Source of the DNA: Streptomyces bambusae | GTDB lineage: Bacteria; Actinomycetota; Actinomycetes; Streptomycetales; Streptomycetaceae | Reading direction: 5' to 3' | Assembly: GCF_020532645.1 (NCBI RefSeq) | Contig: NZ_JAJAUZ010000005.1 | Location: 1 to 64,000, forward strand | DNA length: 64,000 nucleotides | Shown here: positions 39,029-47,470 of the stretch, one piece after another | How positions within the stretch are numbered: position 1 is the first letter of the stretch | Layout: each line of letters starts with the position of its first letter | Notes under the pieces: generated by a model | Told to the model about the DNA's origin: nothing | What the model saw: the letters and a program-made list of their open reading frames with translations, nothing else | Database searches by the model: none | Translations under genes and position numbers: made by a program

Positions 39029-40120
39029 TCAGAGGACGACGACGGAGCGGAGGACCTCGCCGCGTTCCATGCGGGCGAAGGCCTCCTCGATCCCGTCGAG
39101 CGGGATGGTCTCGGAGACGAACGCGTCGAGGTCGAGGCGGCCCTGGAGGTACAGGTCGATGAGCATGGGGAAGTCCCGCTCGGGCAGGCAGTCGCCGTAC
39201 CAGCTGGACTTCAGGGCGCCGCCGCGGCCGAACACGTCGAGGAGCGGCAGTTCCAGCTGCATCTCCGGGGTGGGGACGCCGACCAGGACGACGGTGCCGG
39301 CGAGGTCGCGGGCGTAGAAGGCCTGGCGGTAGGTCTCGGGGCGGCCGACGGCGTCGATGACGACGTCGGCGCCGTTGCCGTCGGTGAGGGCCTGGACGGC
39401 CTTGACGACGTCCTCGGAGCGGCCGTTGACGGTGTGGGTGGCGCCGAGGCCGCGGGCGAGCTCCAGCTTGCGGTCGTCGAGGTCCACCGCGATGATCTTC
39501 CCCGCGCCGGCCAGCCGGGCGCCGGCGACGGCGGCGTTGCCCACTCCCCCGCAGCCGATGACCGCCACCGAGTCGCCGCGGCCGACGCCGCCGGTGTTGA
39601 CGGCGGCGCCCAGTCCGGCCATCACCCCGCAGCCGAGGAGGCCGGCGGCGGCCGGGGCGGCCGCCGGGTCCACCTTGGTGCACTGGCCGGCGGCGACGAG
39701 GGTCTTCTCGGCGAAGGCCCCGATGCCGAGGGCGGGCGCGAGCGGGGTGCCGTCCTCCAGGGTCATCCGCTGGGTGGCGTTGTGGGTGGCGAAGCAGTAC
39801 CAGGGGCGGCCGCGCCGGCAGGCCCGGCAGCTGCCGCAGACGGCACGCCAGTTGAGGATGACGAAGTCGCCGGGGGCGACGTCGGTGACGCCGGCGCCGA
39901 CGGACTCGACGACGCCGGCCGCCTCGTGGCCGAGGAGGAACGGGAACTCGTCGTTGATGCCGCCCTCGCGGTAGTGGAGGTCGGTGTGGCAGACGCCGCA
40001 GGCCTGGACGCGGACGAGCGCCTCCCCCGGGCCCGGGTCCGGCACCAGGATGGTGGTCAGCTCCACCGGCGCGTTCTTGGCGCGCGCGATGACTCCGCGA
40101 ACGTGATGCGTCACAGTCAA
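39029..40120 (-). CDS. S-(hydroxymethyl)mycothiol dehydrogenase (zinc alcohol dehydrogenase)
   Basis: The 363-residue protein is a classical zinc MDR: catalytic site [14 protein letters not shown] and GHEAAGVVE, structural zinc in [15 protein letters not shown], and NAD site [18 protein letters not shown]. The block [20 protein letters not shown] followed by THNATQRMT and [11 protein letters not shown] is characteristic of mycothiol-dependent formaldehyde dehydrogenase (MscR type). It oxidises S-hydroxymethylmycothiol from formaldehyde, or reduces S-nitrosomycothiol. The TTG at 40120 lies too close to AAGGCGG; the GTG two codons later is a good alternative start. Confidence 0.92.
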   Translation of the reverse strand: MTVTHHVRGVIARAKNAPVELTTILVPDPGPGEALVRVQACGVCHTDLHYREGGINDEFPFLLGHEAAGVVESVGAGVTDVAPGDFVILNWRAVCGSCRACRRGRPWYCFATHNATQRMTLEDGTPLAPALGIGAFAEKTLVAAGQCTKVDPAAAPAAAGLLGCGVMAGLGAAVNTGGVGRGDSVAVIGCGGVGNAAVAGARLAGAGKIIAVDLDDRKLELARGLGATHTVNGRSEDVVKAVQALTDGNGADVVIDAVGRPETYRQAFYARDLAGTVVLVGVPTPEMQLELPLLDVFGRGGALKSSWYGDCLPERDFPMLIDLYLQGRLDLDAFVSETIPLDGIEEAFARMERGEVLRSVVVL

Positions 40121-40162
40121 CCGCCTTGATTCGTCGTCAGACCAGGGCTTCCGAACGTAGCA

Positions 40163-40191
40163 GCCCGGACGGCGGTGTGCGCCGTCCGGGC
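40163..40191 (-). terminator. Terminator of the Ser/Thr kinase gene
   Basis: GCCCGGACGGCG (40163-40174) and CGCCGTCCGGGC (40180-40191) form a perfect 12-bp stem with loop GTGTG, 21 nt after the stop. Confidence 0.85.
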
Positions 40192-40212
40192 CGACGCCGT
40201 GTCAGCTCGGGA

Positions 40213-41970
40213 TCAGTCGACGACCCGGATCACCTTGCAGTCCATGTCGGCGTACACGTATCCGCCGCGGCCGTAGGCGTCGCTGTAGTACGGGCGCACC
40301 GACGGGTCGTTGGTGCCGTCGAAGACGAACGGCTCGACGATCAGGTAGCGGGAGGTGGGCTTGGTGACCCCGAGTTCCTTCTGCGAGCGGGTGAGCAGGG
40401 CGGGCAGGGCCTCCCACTTGACCTTGCTCATGTCGATCAGGTTGCCCTGGTCCTTGACGATGCCGCCGGGGCCGCGGTTGGTGACCTTGCCGTTGCGGTA
40501 CTCCCACTCGTCGGCGACGCCGGCGTCCTTCGTGGGGACCGAGGCGAAGGCGTACTCGGGGTAGATCTTGAGGTCGACGAAGACGGTGGTTCCGGTCTTC
40601 TTTCGGAAGGCCTCGACGACGGCGCGGGCGCCGGCCGTGGTGAGCAGGTCGTCGGGGGCCTCGGCCTCGTCGCCGGAGTCGGTCCCGCCGCTCGCGTCGC
40701 CGGCGGCGGGCCCGGGGCCGCCGCTCTCCGTGTCGGTGACCTTGTGCGTGGCGCTGCCGTTCGGGCCGGCGGAGGTGCTGGTGTCGCCGCCGTTCGCCCC
40801 GGTCTTGCCGCCGTCGTCGCCGGGGAGCAGCTTGACGACGCCGAAGGTGCCGCCGACGAGGGCGGCGGCGACCAGCAGGCCGGTGAGCGCGTTGGTGCGG
40901 GCGCGGCGGGGGCGGACCGGCTCCGGGTAGGGCACCGGGGTGGTGGCCGGGGGCACGAAGGCGCCGGGTGCCGGGGCGCCGCCGGCGGGGTGTGCGGCGT
41001 ACGGGTTGGAGGCCGCGTACGGGTTGGCGGGGCCTGGCGTGTGGGGGTAGCCGTAGCCGGGTGCGGGCGTGGCGGCGGCCGGCGGGACGGTCGCGGGGCC
41101 GGGCACCGGGGCGGCGGGCGGGGCGGTGCCGTCGCCGCCGGCCGCCTGCAGGAGGCGTTCCAGCTGCTCGCCGTCGGGCCGGGCGGCCGGGTCGCGGACC
41201 AGCAGCCCGGCCAGGACGGGGGCGAGCGGCCCGGAGCGCACCGGGTACGGGATCGGCTCGTCGAGGACGGCGACCACGGTGGCGAGGCTGGTGGCGCGGC
41301 GCAGCGGGTGGGTGCCCTCGGCGGCGACGTACAGCATCATGCCGAGGGACCAGAGGTCCGAGGCGGGGTTGCCCTCCTCGCCGCGGACCCGCTCGGGGGC
41401 GATGTACTCGGGCGAGCCGATCAGGTCGCCGGTGGCGGTGAGGCTGGTGGACTCGCGGAGGGCCGCGATGCCGAAGTCGGTGAGGACGGCGCTGCCGTTG
41501 GCGCGCAGCAGCACGTTGGCGGGCTTCACGTCACGGTGCTGGACGCCCTCGGCGTGCGCGGCGCGGAGCGCGGAGAGCACTTCCAGGCCGAGCCGGCGGA
41601 CCTCGGCGACCGGCATCGGGCCCTGGACGAGGCGGTCGTAGAGGGAGCCGCCCTTGACGAACTCCATGACGATCCACGGGTGGGAGCCGTCGGCGGGTTC
41701 GACGATGTGGTGGATGGTCACCACGTGCGGGTGGGAGAGCCGGGCGAGGGCGCGGGCCTCGCGGACGGCCCGCTGGCGCAGCTGGACGGCGAGGTCGGGG
41801 CGGGCCTCGGCCAGCGCGGGGTCGGGCGGACGGACCTCCTTGAGGGCGACTTCGCGGTCGAGCGCGATGTCGCGGGCCCGCCACACGGTGCCCATGCCGC
41901 CGCTGCCGAGCGGGGAGATCAGTTCGAAACGTCCGTCGACCAGCCGTCTGCCGGCCTCACTGGTGTCCAT
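40213..41970 (-). CDS. Membrane Ser/Thr protein kinase (PknB-like)
   Basis: The ATG at 41970 is used (a TTG three codons earlier is possible); 585 residues. The kinase domain (about 12-275) has LGSGGMGTVWRA, Lys in VALKEV, HRDVKPANVLL, DFGIA and GSPEYIAPERV, so it should be active. A Pro/Ala/Tyr-rich linker follows, then one transmembrane helix (ALTGLLVAAALVGGTFGVV, about 355). An acidic Gly/Ser-rich spacer and a 150-residue extracellular domain (VEAFRKKTGTTVFVDLKIY..., ending ADMDCKVIRVVD) come next. There are no PASTA repeats, so the outside signal is unknown. Monocistronic. Confidence 0.93.
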   Translation of the reverse strand: MDTSEAGRRLVDGRFELISPLGSGGMGTVWRARDIALDREVALKEVRPPDPALAEARPDLAVQLRQRAVREARALARLSHPHVVTIHHIVEPADGSHPWIVMEFVKGGSLYDRLVQGPMPVAEVRRLGLEVLSALRAAHAEGVQHRDVKPANVLLRANGSAVLTDFGIAALRESTSLTATGDLIGSPEYIAPERVRGEEGNPASDLWSLGMMLYVAAEGTHPLRRATSLATVVAVLDEPIPYPVRSGPLAPVLAGLLVRDPAARPDGEQLERLLQAAGGDGTAPPAAPVPGPATVPPAAATPAPGYGYPHTPGPANPYAASNPYAAHPAGGAPAPGAFVPPATTPVPYPEPVRPRRARTNALTGLLVAAALVGGTFGVVKLLPGDDGGKTGANGGDTSTSAGPNGSATHKVTDTESGGPGPAAGDASGGTDSGDEAEAPDDLLTTAGARAVVEAFRKKTGTTVFVDLKIYPEYAFASVPTKDAGVADEWEYRNGKVTNRGPGGIVKDQGNLIDMSKVKWEALPALLTRSQKELGVTKPTSRYLIVEPFVFDGTNDPSVRPYYSDAYGRGGYVYADMDCKVIRVVD

Positions 41971-42107
41971 GGCGGGCAATCGTATGAGGCGAGGATCGGC
42001 TGCTCCAGCCGGGTGGTCCCCAGCCGGTGCCGAGCGTGCCGCAGGCCGCGGCGCGGCTGCCGGACGCCCTTGTAGAGCACAGGACCAGTGGAGCTACTGG
42101 AGGTGCG

Positions 42108-43538
42108 ATGAACGACGGAGGCACGGACCACGGGCCGAGCCGGCGGGACGTCCTGCGGACCACGGCCGGGGTGGCCGGCACCGCGGGTCTCGGGCTCGGG
42201 GCCGCGGGCGGGGCACCGGCCGCGGCGGCCGGGCCGGGGGCGGCGGCCCGGGGCGAGGGGGCGGCCGGGGGCGACGGGACGGAGGCGCGCCGGTATCCGA
42301 CGATGGCGGGGGTGCCGTTCGAGGGGCGCAGCACGGTCCGGGTCGGGATCGTGGGCCTGGGCAACCGGGGGGCGCTGATGACGGACCTGTTCCTGCTGCT
42401 GCCGGGGGTGCGGGTGGTGGCGGTGTGCGACCCGGTCCGGGCGAAGGTGGAGCGGGTGGCCGCGAAGGTGGTGAAGGCGGGTCAGCCGGCGCCGGGGGCG
42501 TACGCGGCGGGCGAGGAGGACTACGCGAACCTGTGTGCGCGGGGTGATCTCGACCTGGTGTACGTGGCGACGCCGTGGGAGTCCCATGTCGAGGTGGCCA
42601 GGTCGGCGATGCTGCACGGCAAGCACGTCGGGGTGGAGTGCCCGCTGGCGATGGAGGTCGCCGAGCTGTGGGAGCTGGTGGACCTGTCGGAGCGGACCCG
42701 CCGGCACTGCATGCAGCTGGAGAACTGCTGCTACGGCCGCAACGAGCTGCGGGTGCTGCGGATGGCGCACGCGGGCCGGTTCGGCGAGCTGCTGCACGCG
42801 TCCGGCGCCTACCACCATGATCTGCGGGAGCTGATGTTCTCGCCGACGTACTACGAGGGGCCGTGGCGCCGGCAGTGGCACACCCGGCTGCGCGGTGACC
42901 TGTACCCGACGCACGGGTTCGGGCCGGTGGCGAACTACCTGGACGTGAACCGGGGCGACCGGGCGGTGTCGATCAGCAGTTTCGGCACGCAGGCGCTGGG
43001 GCTGGCGGAGTACCGGGAGGCGAACACCCCGGCGGGCGACCCGAGCCGCGGGGAGACGTACGTGGGCAGCGACCGCACGGTCAGCCTGGTACAGACGGCG
43101 CTGGGGCGGCTGATCCGGCTGGAGCACGACGTGTCGACGCCGCACCCGTACAGCCGGGTCAACAGTCTGGGCGGCACGCGGGGGGTGTTCGAGGACTATC
43201 CGGCCCGGATCTACCTGGAGCCTGACCACAAGGACGAGAAGTGGGGCGACTTCGCGGCGTACGCGAAGGAGTACGACCACTGGCTGTGGAAGGAGCACGC
43301 CAACCCGCCGGGCGGGCACGGTGGGATGGACTACATGATGCTGTTCCGGCTGGTGCAGTGCATGCGGCTGGGTCTGGTGCCGGACTTCGACGTGTACGAC
43401 GCGGCCACCTGGTCGGCACCGGTGCCGCTGAGCCATGCGTCGATGCGGGCGCAGGGTGCGCCGCAGCCGATCCCCGACTTCACGCGCGGGGCGTGGCGTA
43501 CCGCGCGCCCGGGCATCGACGCGCCGAAGCCGGTGTGA
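42108..43538 (+). CDS. Tat-exported GH109-like oxidoreductase/glycosidase (Gfo/Idh/MocA family)
   Basis: The ATG at 42108 follows GGAGG by 5 nt; 476 residues. The N-terminus has SRRDVLRT and a hydrophobic core, a Tat signal. The NAD site [14 protein letters not shown] starts near residue 78. The segments [35 protein letters not shown] and [15 protein letters not shown] follow GH109 enzymes, which use tightly bound NAD to split alpha-N-acetylgalactosamine. Tat export fits a folded, NAD-loaded enzyme. It converges on the PNGase A gene, so both may act on glycoproteins outside the cell. Confidence 0.86.
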   Translation: MNDGGTDHGPSRRDVLRTTAGVAGTAGLGLGAAGGAPAAAAGPGAAARGEGAAGGDGTEARRYPTMAGVPFEGRSTVRVGIVGLGNRGALMTDLFLLLPGVRVVAVCDPVRAKVERVAAKVVKAGQPAPGAYAAGEEDYANLCARGDLDLVYVATPWESHVEVARSAMLHGKHVGVECPLAMEVAELWELVDLSERTRRHCMQLENCCYGRNELRVLRMAHAGRFGELLHASGAYHHDLRELMFSPTYYEGPWRRQWHTRLRGDLYPTHGFGPVANYLDVNRGDRAVSISSFGTQALGLAEYREANTPAGDPSRGETYVGSDRTVSLVQTALGRLIRLEHDVSTPHPYSRVNSLGGTRGVFEDYPARIYLEPDHKDEKWGDFAAYAKEYDHWLWKEHANPPGGHGGMDYMMLFRLVQCMRLGLVPDFDVYDAATWSAPVPLSHASMRAQGAPQPIPDFTRGAWRTARPGIDAPKPV

Positions 43539-43542
43539 ACGG

Positions 43543-43574
43543 CCCGGGCCCGGGGGGCGTGCCCCGGGCCCGGG
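43543..43574. terminator. Bidirectional terminator between GH109 and PNGase A genes
   Basis: CCCGGGCCCGGGG (43543-43555) and CCCCGGGCCCGGG (43562-43574) form a perfect 13-bp stem lying in the 43-nt gap between the convergent stops. Confidence 0.8.
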
Positions 43575-43581
43575 GCGGCGG

Positions 43582-45201
43582 TCAGCAGCGGCGGCGGTCC
43601 TGGGTGACGGTGCCCTGGGCGGTGCTCACGGTGCGGTCGTGGCAGCCGCCGGAGCCGTACGCGCGGTAGCGCTCGGTGGTGGTGCCGACGGCGTGCCGCT
43701 GGTCGCGCGGGACGCCGGTGGTGTACGTGGCGTCGCCGCTGTAGCGGTGGTCGCGGCGGTGCCGGGCGGTGGGGTGGCCGGCCCGGTGGGTGGCGGAGTC
43801 GATGCGGTCGCCGAGGGTGAGGACCGTGCGCAGCCGGGCGTCGGCGCCGAGGACGGTCTCGCCGTCCATGGTGTAGGTGCGGTCGGTGTGGGTGGTGGTG
43901 CGGTCGGTGGTGACGGTTTCGCGGTCGGTCCAGGCGGCGGTGAGGGCGTCGCGGTCCTCGCCGTCGGTCCAGCGGTGGGCGGAGGTGTGGGCGAGGGTGC
44001 GGGTGACGGTGGTGGTGACCCGGCCGTGCGAGGTGTCGAGGTGGCCGGCGGTGGTGAGCCGGTGGCCGGCGCGGGTGTCGACGCGGTGGCCGGTGCCGGG
44101 GGTGTGGACGGAGGAGTTGGCCGGATCGCTCTGTTCGTGGCGGGTGAGGGCGCCGGTGACGACGGTCCGGCCGTGGTCCTGCCAGAGCAGGAGGTTGGCG
44201 GGGGTGCTCCAGCCCGCCTGGCCGGCGGGCACGCCCGCGACGGACACTTCGATGCGGTGCGGGCGGCCGTCGTTGAGGACGGCGGCGAACGGGGTCAGGT
44301 CGTAGACGACGGGTTCGACGTCGAAGGCGCGCGGGGCGGGGGTGACGTACCAGAGGAAGGGGTTGGACCAGCCGCCGGTCCAGACGGTCGGGAAGGGGGT
44401 GGCGATGCCGGCGAGGCGGCCGTCCACGGAGATCTGCACCTCGCGGTTCGGGCCGCCGGCGGCCTTGCAGGAGTAGGGGGCGGGGTCGGGGACGGTCAGG
44501 TACCAGTACTCCTCGCAGCCGCCTCCGGAGCCGGTGGCGTACACCTCGGCGAGGATCCGTTCGGCGTTGCGCGGGGTGGTGAGGGCCTCGCCGGTGACGG
44601 GCAGCACCCGGTCGGGGGTGTCCGCGGCTCCGGTGCGGCCGCCGGTGGCGTAGAAGGTGAGGGTGACGCGGACGTCGATGACTCCGGTGTAGGTGTCGTT
44701 GACGACGTTGCCGATCAGCATCTCGACGGGCTGGGGGCGGCCGAGGGTGTCGCGGTAGCGGGTGACGTCCTTCTCGACGGACCAGGTGATGCCGTCGGGC
44801 GAGGGCTGGGGCGTGGAGGTGCGGAGGATTTCGACGCCGCCGACGGCGAGGTGGCCGAGCCGGTCGTACTGCCGTCCCTTGACCTTGCCTTCGAGGCGCA
44901 GCACCACCTTGCTCCAGGCGGTTCCGCAGCCCGTGGGCGGGGTGTAGCCGCCGCGGTACGGGGTGAAGTCGCGGAACTGTGCGGCGGCGAGGGTGACTTC
45001 GCAGGAGCGGGTGGCGGGCCGGGTGACGGGCGGGGCGGCGGTGAGCGGATCGTGCCAGTCGGTGCCGAACTCGGCGGGAGGGGTGGTGCCGCCGGTGCGG
45101 GGGACGGCTGCGGGTGCGGCCGCGGCGGGTCCCGCGGCGGCCAGCAGGCCCGCCGCGAGCACCAGCCCGCCGACCGCCCTCATGATCCTCTGTCGTGTCA
45201 T
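43582..45201 (-). CDS. Secreted peptide-N4-asparagine amidase A (PNGase A)-like protein
   Basis: From ATG 45201 (a second ATG at 45183 has GAGG just upstream) there are about 539 residues with a Sec signal peptide (GGLVLAAGLLAAAGPAAAAP). The N-terminal two thirds match the PNGase A family: WSKVVLRLEGKVKGRQYDR, GVEILRTSTPQPSPDGITWSVEKDVTRY and YTGVIDVRVTLTFY. The enzyme class releases whole N-glycans by cutting the Asn-GlcNAc amide. The C-terminal third (from about residue 350) is rich in Thr, His, Arg and Asp and looks degenerate or repeat-like. The secreted product may feed on glycoproteins. Confidence 0.82.
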   Translation of the reverse strand: MTRQRIMRAVGGLVLAAGLLAAAGPAAAAPAAVPRTGGTTPPAEFGTDWHDPLTAAPPVTRPATRSCEVTLAAAQFRDFTPYRGGYTPPTGCGTAWSKVVLRLEGKVKGRQYDRLGHLAVGGVEILRTSTPQPSPDGITWSVEKDVTRYRDTLGRPQPVEMLIGNVVNDTYTGVIDVRVTLTFYATGGRTGAADTPDRVLPVTGEALTTPRNAERILAEVYATGSGGGCEEYWYLTVPDPAPYSCKAAGGPNREVQISVDGRLAGIATPFPTVWTGGWSNPFLWYVTPAPRAFDVEPVVYDLTPFAAVLNDGRPHRIEVSVAGVPAGQAGWSTPANLLLWQDHGRTVVTGALTRHEQSDPANSSVHTPGTGHRVDTRAGHRLTTAGHLDTSHGRVTTTVTRTLAHTSAHRWTDGEDRDALTAAWTDRETVTTDRTTTHTDRTYTMDGETVLGADARLRTVLTLGDRIDSATHRAGHPTARHRRDHRYSGDATYTTGVPRDQRHAVGTTTERYRAYGSGGCHDRTVSTAQGTVTQDRRRC

Positions 45202-45403
45202 GGCCAGGCAGTGAAGCGCCCGGTCCGGCCCCGCACCAGAGCGGTCCGGCGGCCCGCGGCCGAAAACCGATGCGGTGCGCACGGGCTGCGGCACCGGGTG
45301 GTCCGGGGGCAGCATGGAAGGAGCAGTGGGAGGGGACCCGGTGGCGGGCCCCGGATCCGGCGTGCGGGCCCGTGCCCCGGTGCGGCGGCGGAGGGAGTGA
45401 CGG

Positions 45404-47470
45404 GTGACAGCCGAATCCTTCCGGGCGGAGGACGGTGGCCCGGGCGCGCCCCTGCCCCCGTGGGGCCTGCTGGACGTGCTCGGCATCGCGGCGGTGGTGC
45501 TGGACGCCGAGGGCCGGATCGTGTTCTGGAGTCCGCAGGCCGATGCCCTGTTCGGGTACACGGCCGCGGAGGCGCTGGGGCGGTTCGCGGGCCCGCTGCT
45601 CACCCATCCGGAGCACCTGGGGCTGGTGATGCAGCTGTTCGCCGGGGTGCTGGGCGGCGGCGACAGCTGGTCGGGGGCGTTCCCGGTCCGCCACAGGGAC
45701 GGCAGCACCCGGGTGGTGGAGTTCCGCAACATGCGGCTGCTCGACTCGTACGGGGACGTGTACGCGCTGGGCATCGCCGCCGATCATGCGGCGGTACAGC
45801 GGGTGGAGACGGACCTGGCGCTGTCGGAGCGGCTGGTGTCGCAGTCCCCGATCGGACTGGCGGTCCTGGACACCGACCTGCGGTACGTGCTGGTGAACCC
45901 GGCGCTGGAGCGGATCAACGGGATGCCGGCGGAGGAGCACATCGGGCGGCGGCCGGGCGAGATCCTGCCGGAGCTGGAGGCGGAGTCGCTGGAGGCGGCG
46001 CTGCAGCAGGTGCTGGATTCGGGGGTGCCGGTCCTCGACCACTACACGGTCGGCCGTACCCATTCGGATCCGGAGGTGGAGCGTGCCTGGTCGGTGTCGT
46101 TCTTCCGGCTGGAGGGGCCGCGGCAGCGGGTGCTGGGGGTGGCGGCGTCCGTGGTGGACGTCACCGAGCGGCACAGGGCCACCACGGAGGCGGACCGCAG
46201 CCGGCGGCGGCTGGCGCTGATCGCGGAGGCTTCGGCGCGGGTGGGGACGACGCTGGAGGTGGACACGACGGCCCGGGAGCTGGCGGAGGTGGCCGTGCCG
46301 GAGCTGGCCGACATCGCCGCGGTGGACGTGCTGGACTCGGTGCTGTCCTGGCGCCGGCCGGGGGCGCCGGACTCCGGCCCGGAGCTGTTCCGGGCGCTGG
46401 CGGTGGCGGCCCGGGCGCCGGAGGAGGCGCTGGAGGCGGCCGACCCGGTCGGCGGGATGGCGATGTACGGGGCGGACCGGCTGGTGACCCGGTGCGTGCA
46501 CACCGGCCGGCCGGTGCTGGTGCCGGAGGTCGGGCCGGACGATCTGCGGGACATCGCGCGCAGTGCGCGGGCCGCCGAGCTGCTGGCCCGGTCGGGGGTG
46601 CATTCGTACCTGGCGGTGCCGCTGATCGCGCGCGGCGAGGTGCTGGGGGCGCTGGACCTGAAGCGGATCGGGAATCCGCTGCCGTTCGACGCGGACGACG
46701 TGGTGCTGGCGTCGGAGCTGGCGGCGCGGGCCGGGGTGGCCATCGACAACGCCCGCTGGTACCAGAGCGTCCGCAACGACGTGGTGACCCTGCAGCGCAG
46801 TCTGCTGCCGGGCCGGCCGTCTCAGCCTGCGGGGCTGGAGGTGGCCTCCCGCTACCAGCCGGCGCTGGCGTCGACGGAGGTGGGCGGGGACTGGTACGAC
46901 GTGATCCGGCTGACCGGCGACAAGACGGCCCTGGTGGTGGGCGACGTGATGGGCAGCGGCATCGACGCGGCGGCCACGATGGGCCGGCTGCGGACCGCGA
47001 CCTGCGCGTTCGCGGACCTGGACCTGGAGCCTGCGGAGGTGCTGCGGCACCTGGACCGGATCACGGAGGGGCTGGAGCACTACATCGCCACCTGCCTGTA
47101 CGTGGTGTACGACCCGGCCCGGTCGCGCTGCCGGCTGGCGAACGCGGGTCACCTGCCGCCGGCGCTGGTGCGGGCGGACGGCCGGGTGTCGCTGGTGGAC
47201 CTGCCGACGGGGGCGCCGCTGGGGGTGGGCGGGGTGCCGTTCGAGGCCACGGACATCGTGTTCGGGCCGGGCGACCAGCTGGTGCTGTACACGGACGGGC
47301 TGGTCGAGACGCGCGACGATCCCATCGACGAGCGGCTGGAGGTGCTGCTGGGGCTGCTGGACGATCCGCGGCGGCCGCTGGAGGAGACGTGTGATCTGCT
47401 GCTGACGGCCCTGCGGCATCCCGGTGATCCCGACGACGTCGCCCTGCTGGTCGCCCGGGGGCTGCCGTGA
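45404..47470 (+). CDS. PAS-PAS-GAF-SpoIIE/PP2C phosphatase
   Basis: The GTG at 45404 follows GGAGGGAG; 688 residues. PAS domains lie at about 20-140 (VVLDAEGRIVFWSPQADALFGY) and 145-260 (LAVLDTDLRYVLVNPALERING); GAF at about 274-452 (VHSYLAVPLIARGEVLGALDL). A SpoIIE-type PP2C domain follows from about 470 with [40 protein letters not shown] and DDVALLV, all metal aspartates in place. It should dephosphorylate a STAS antagonist in response to a PAS or GAF ligand. The stop overlaps the next gene (GTGA), so they are translated together. Confidence 0.93.
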   Translation: MTAESFRAEDGGPGAPLPPWGLLDVLGIAAVVLDAEGRIVFWSPQADALFGYTAAEALGRFAGPLLTHPEHLGLVMQLFAGVLGGGDSWSGAFPVRHRDGSTRVVEFRNMRLLDSYGDVYALGIAADHAAVQRVETDLALSERLVSQSPIGLAVLDTDLRYVLVNPALERINGMPAEEHIGRRPGEILPELEAESLEAALQQVLDSGVPVLDHYTVGRTHSDPEVERAWSVSFFRLEGPRQRVLGVAASVVDVTERHRATTEADRSRRRLALIAEASARVGTTLEVDTTARELAEVAVPELADIAAVDVLDSVLSWRRPGAPDSGPELFRALAVAARAPEEALEAADPVGGMAMYGADRLVTRCVHTGRPVLVPEVGPDDLRDIARSARAAELLARSGVHSYLAVPLIARGEVLGALDLKRIGNPLPFDADDVVLASELAARAGVAIDNARWYQSVRNDVVTLQRSLLPGRPSQPAGLEVASRYQPALASTEVGGDWYDVIRLTGDKTALVVGDVMGSGIDAAATMGRLRTATCAFADLDLEPAEVLRHLDRITEGLEHYIATCLYVVYDPARSRCRLANAGHLPPALVRADGRVSLVDLPTGAPLGVGGVPFEATDIVFGPGDQLVLYTDGLVETRDDPIDERLEVLLGLLDDPRRPLEETCDLLLTALRHPGDPDDVALLVARGLP

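Noticed and set aside
30416-40120. Biosynthetic gene cluster for a natural product
   Set aside because: Acyl-CoA dehydrogenases, SDR and hydrolases occur, but there is no PKS, NRPS, terpene or RiPP core; a catabolic role is simpler.
43331-47419. A 1362-codon open frame on the minus strand across three genes
   Set aside because: It is a shadow of GC-rich plus- and minus-strand genes; its product is Arg/Pro/His/Gln-rich without domains, while PNGase A, GH109 and PP2C genes in the same interval show clear motifs.
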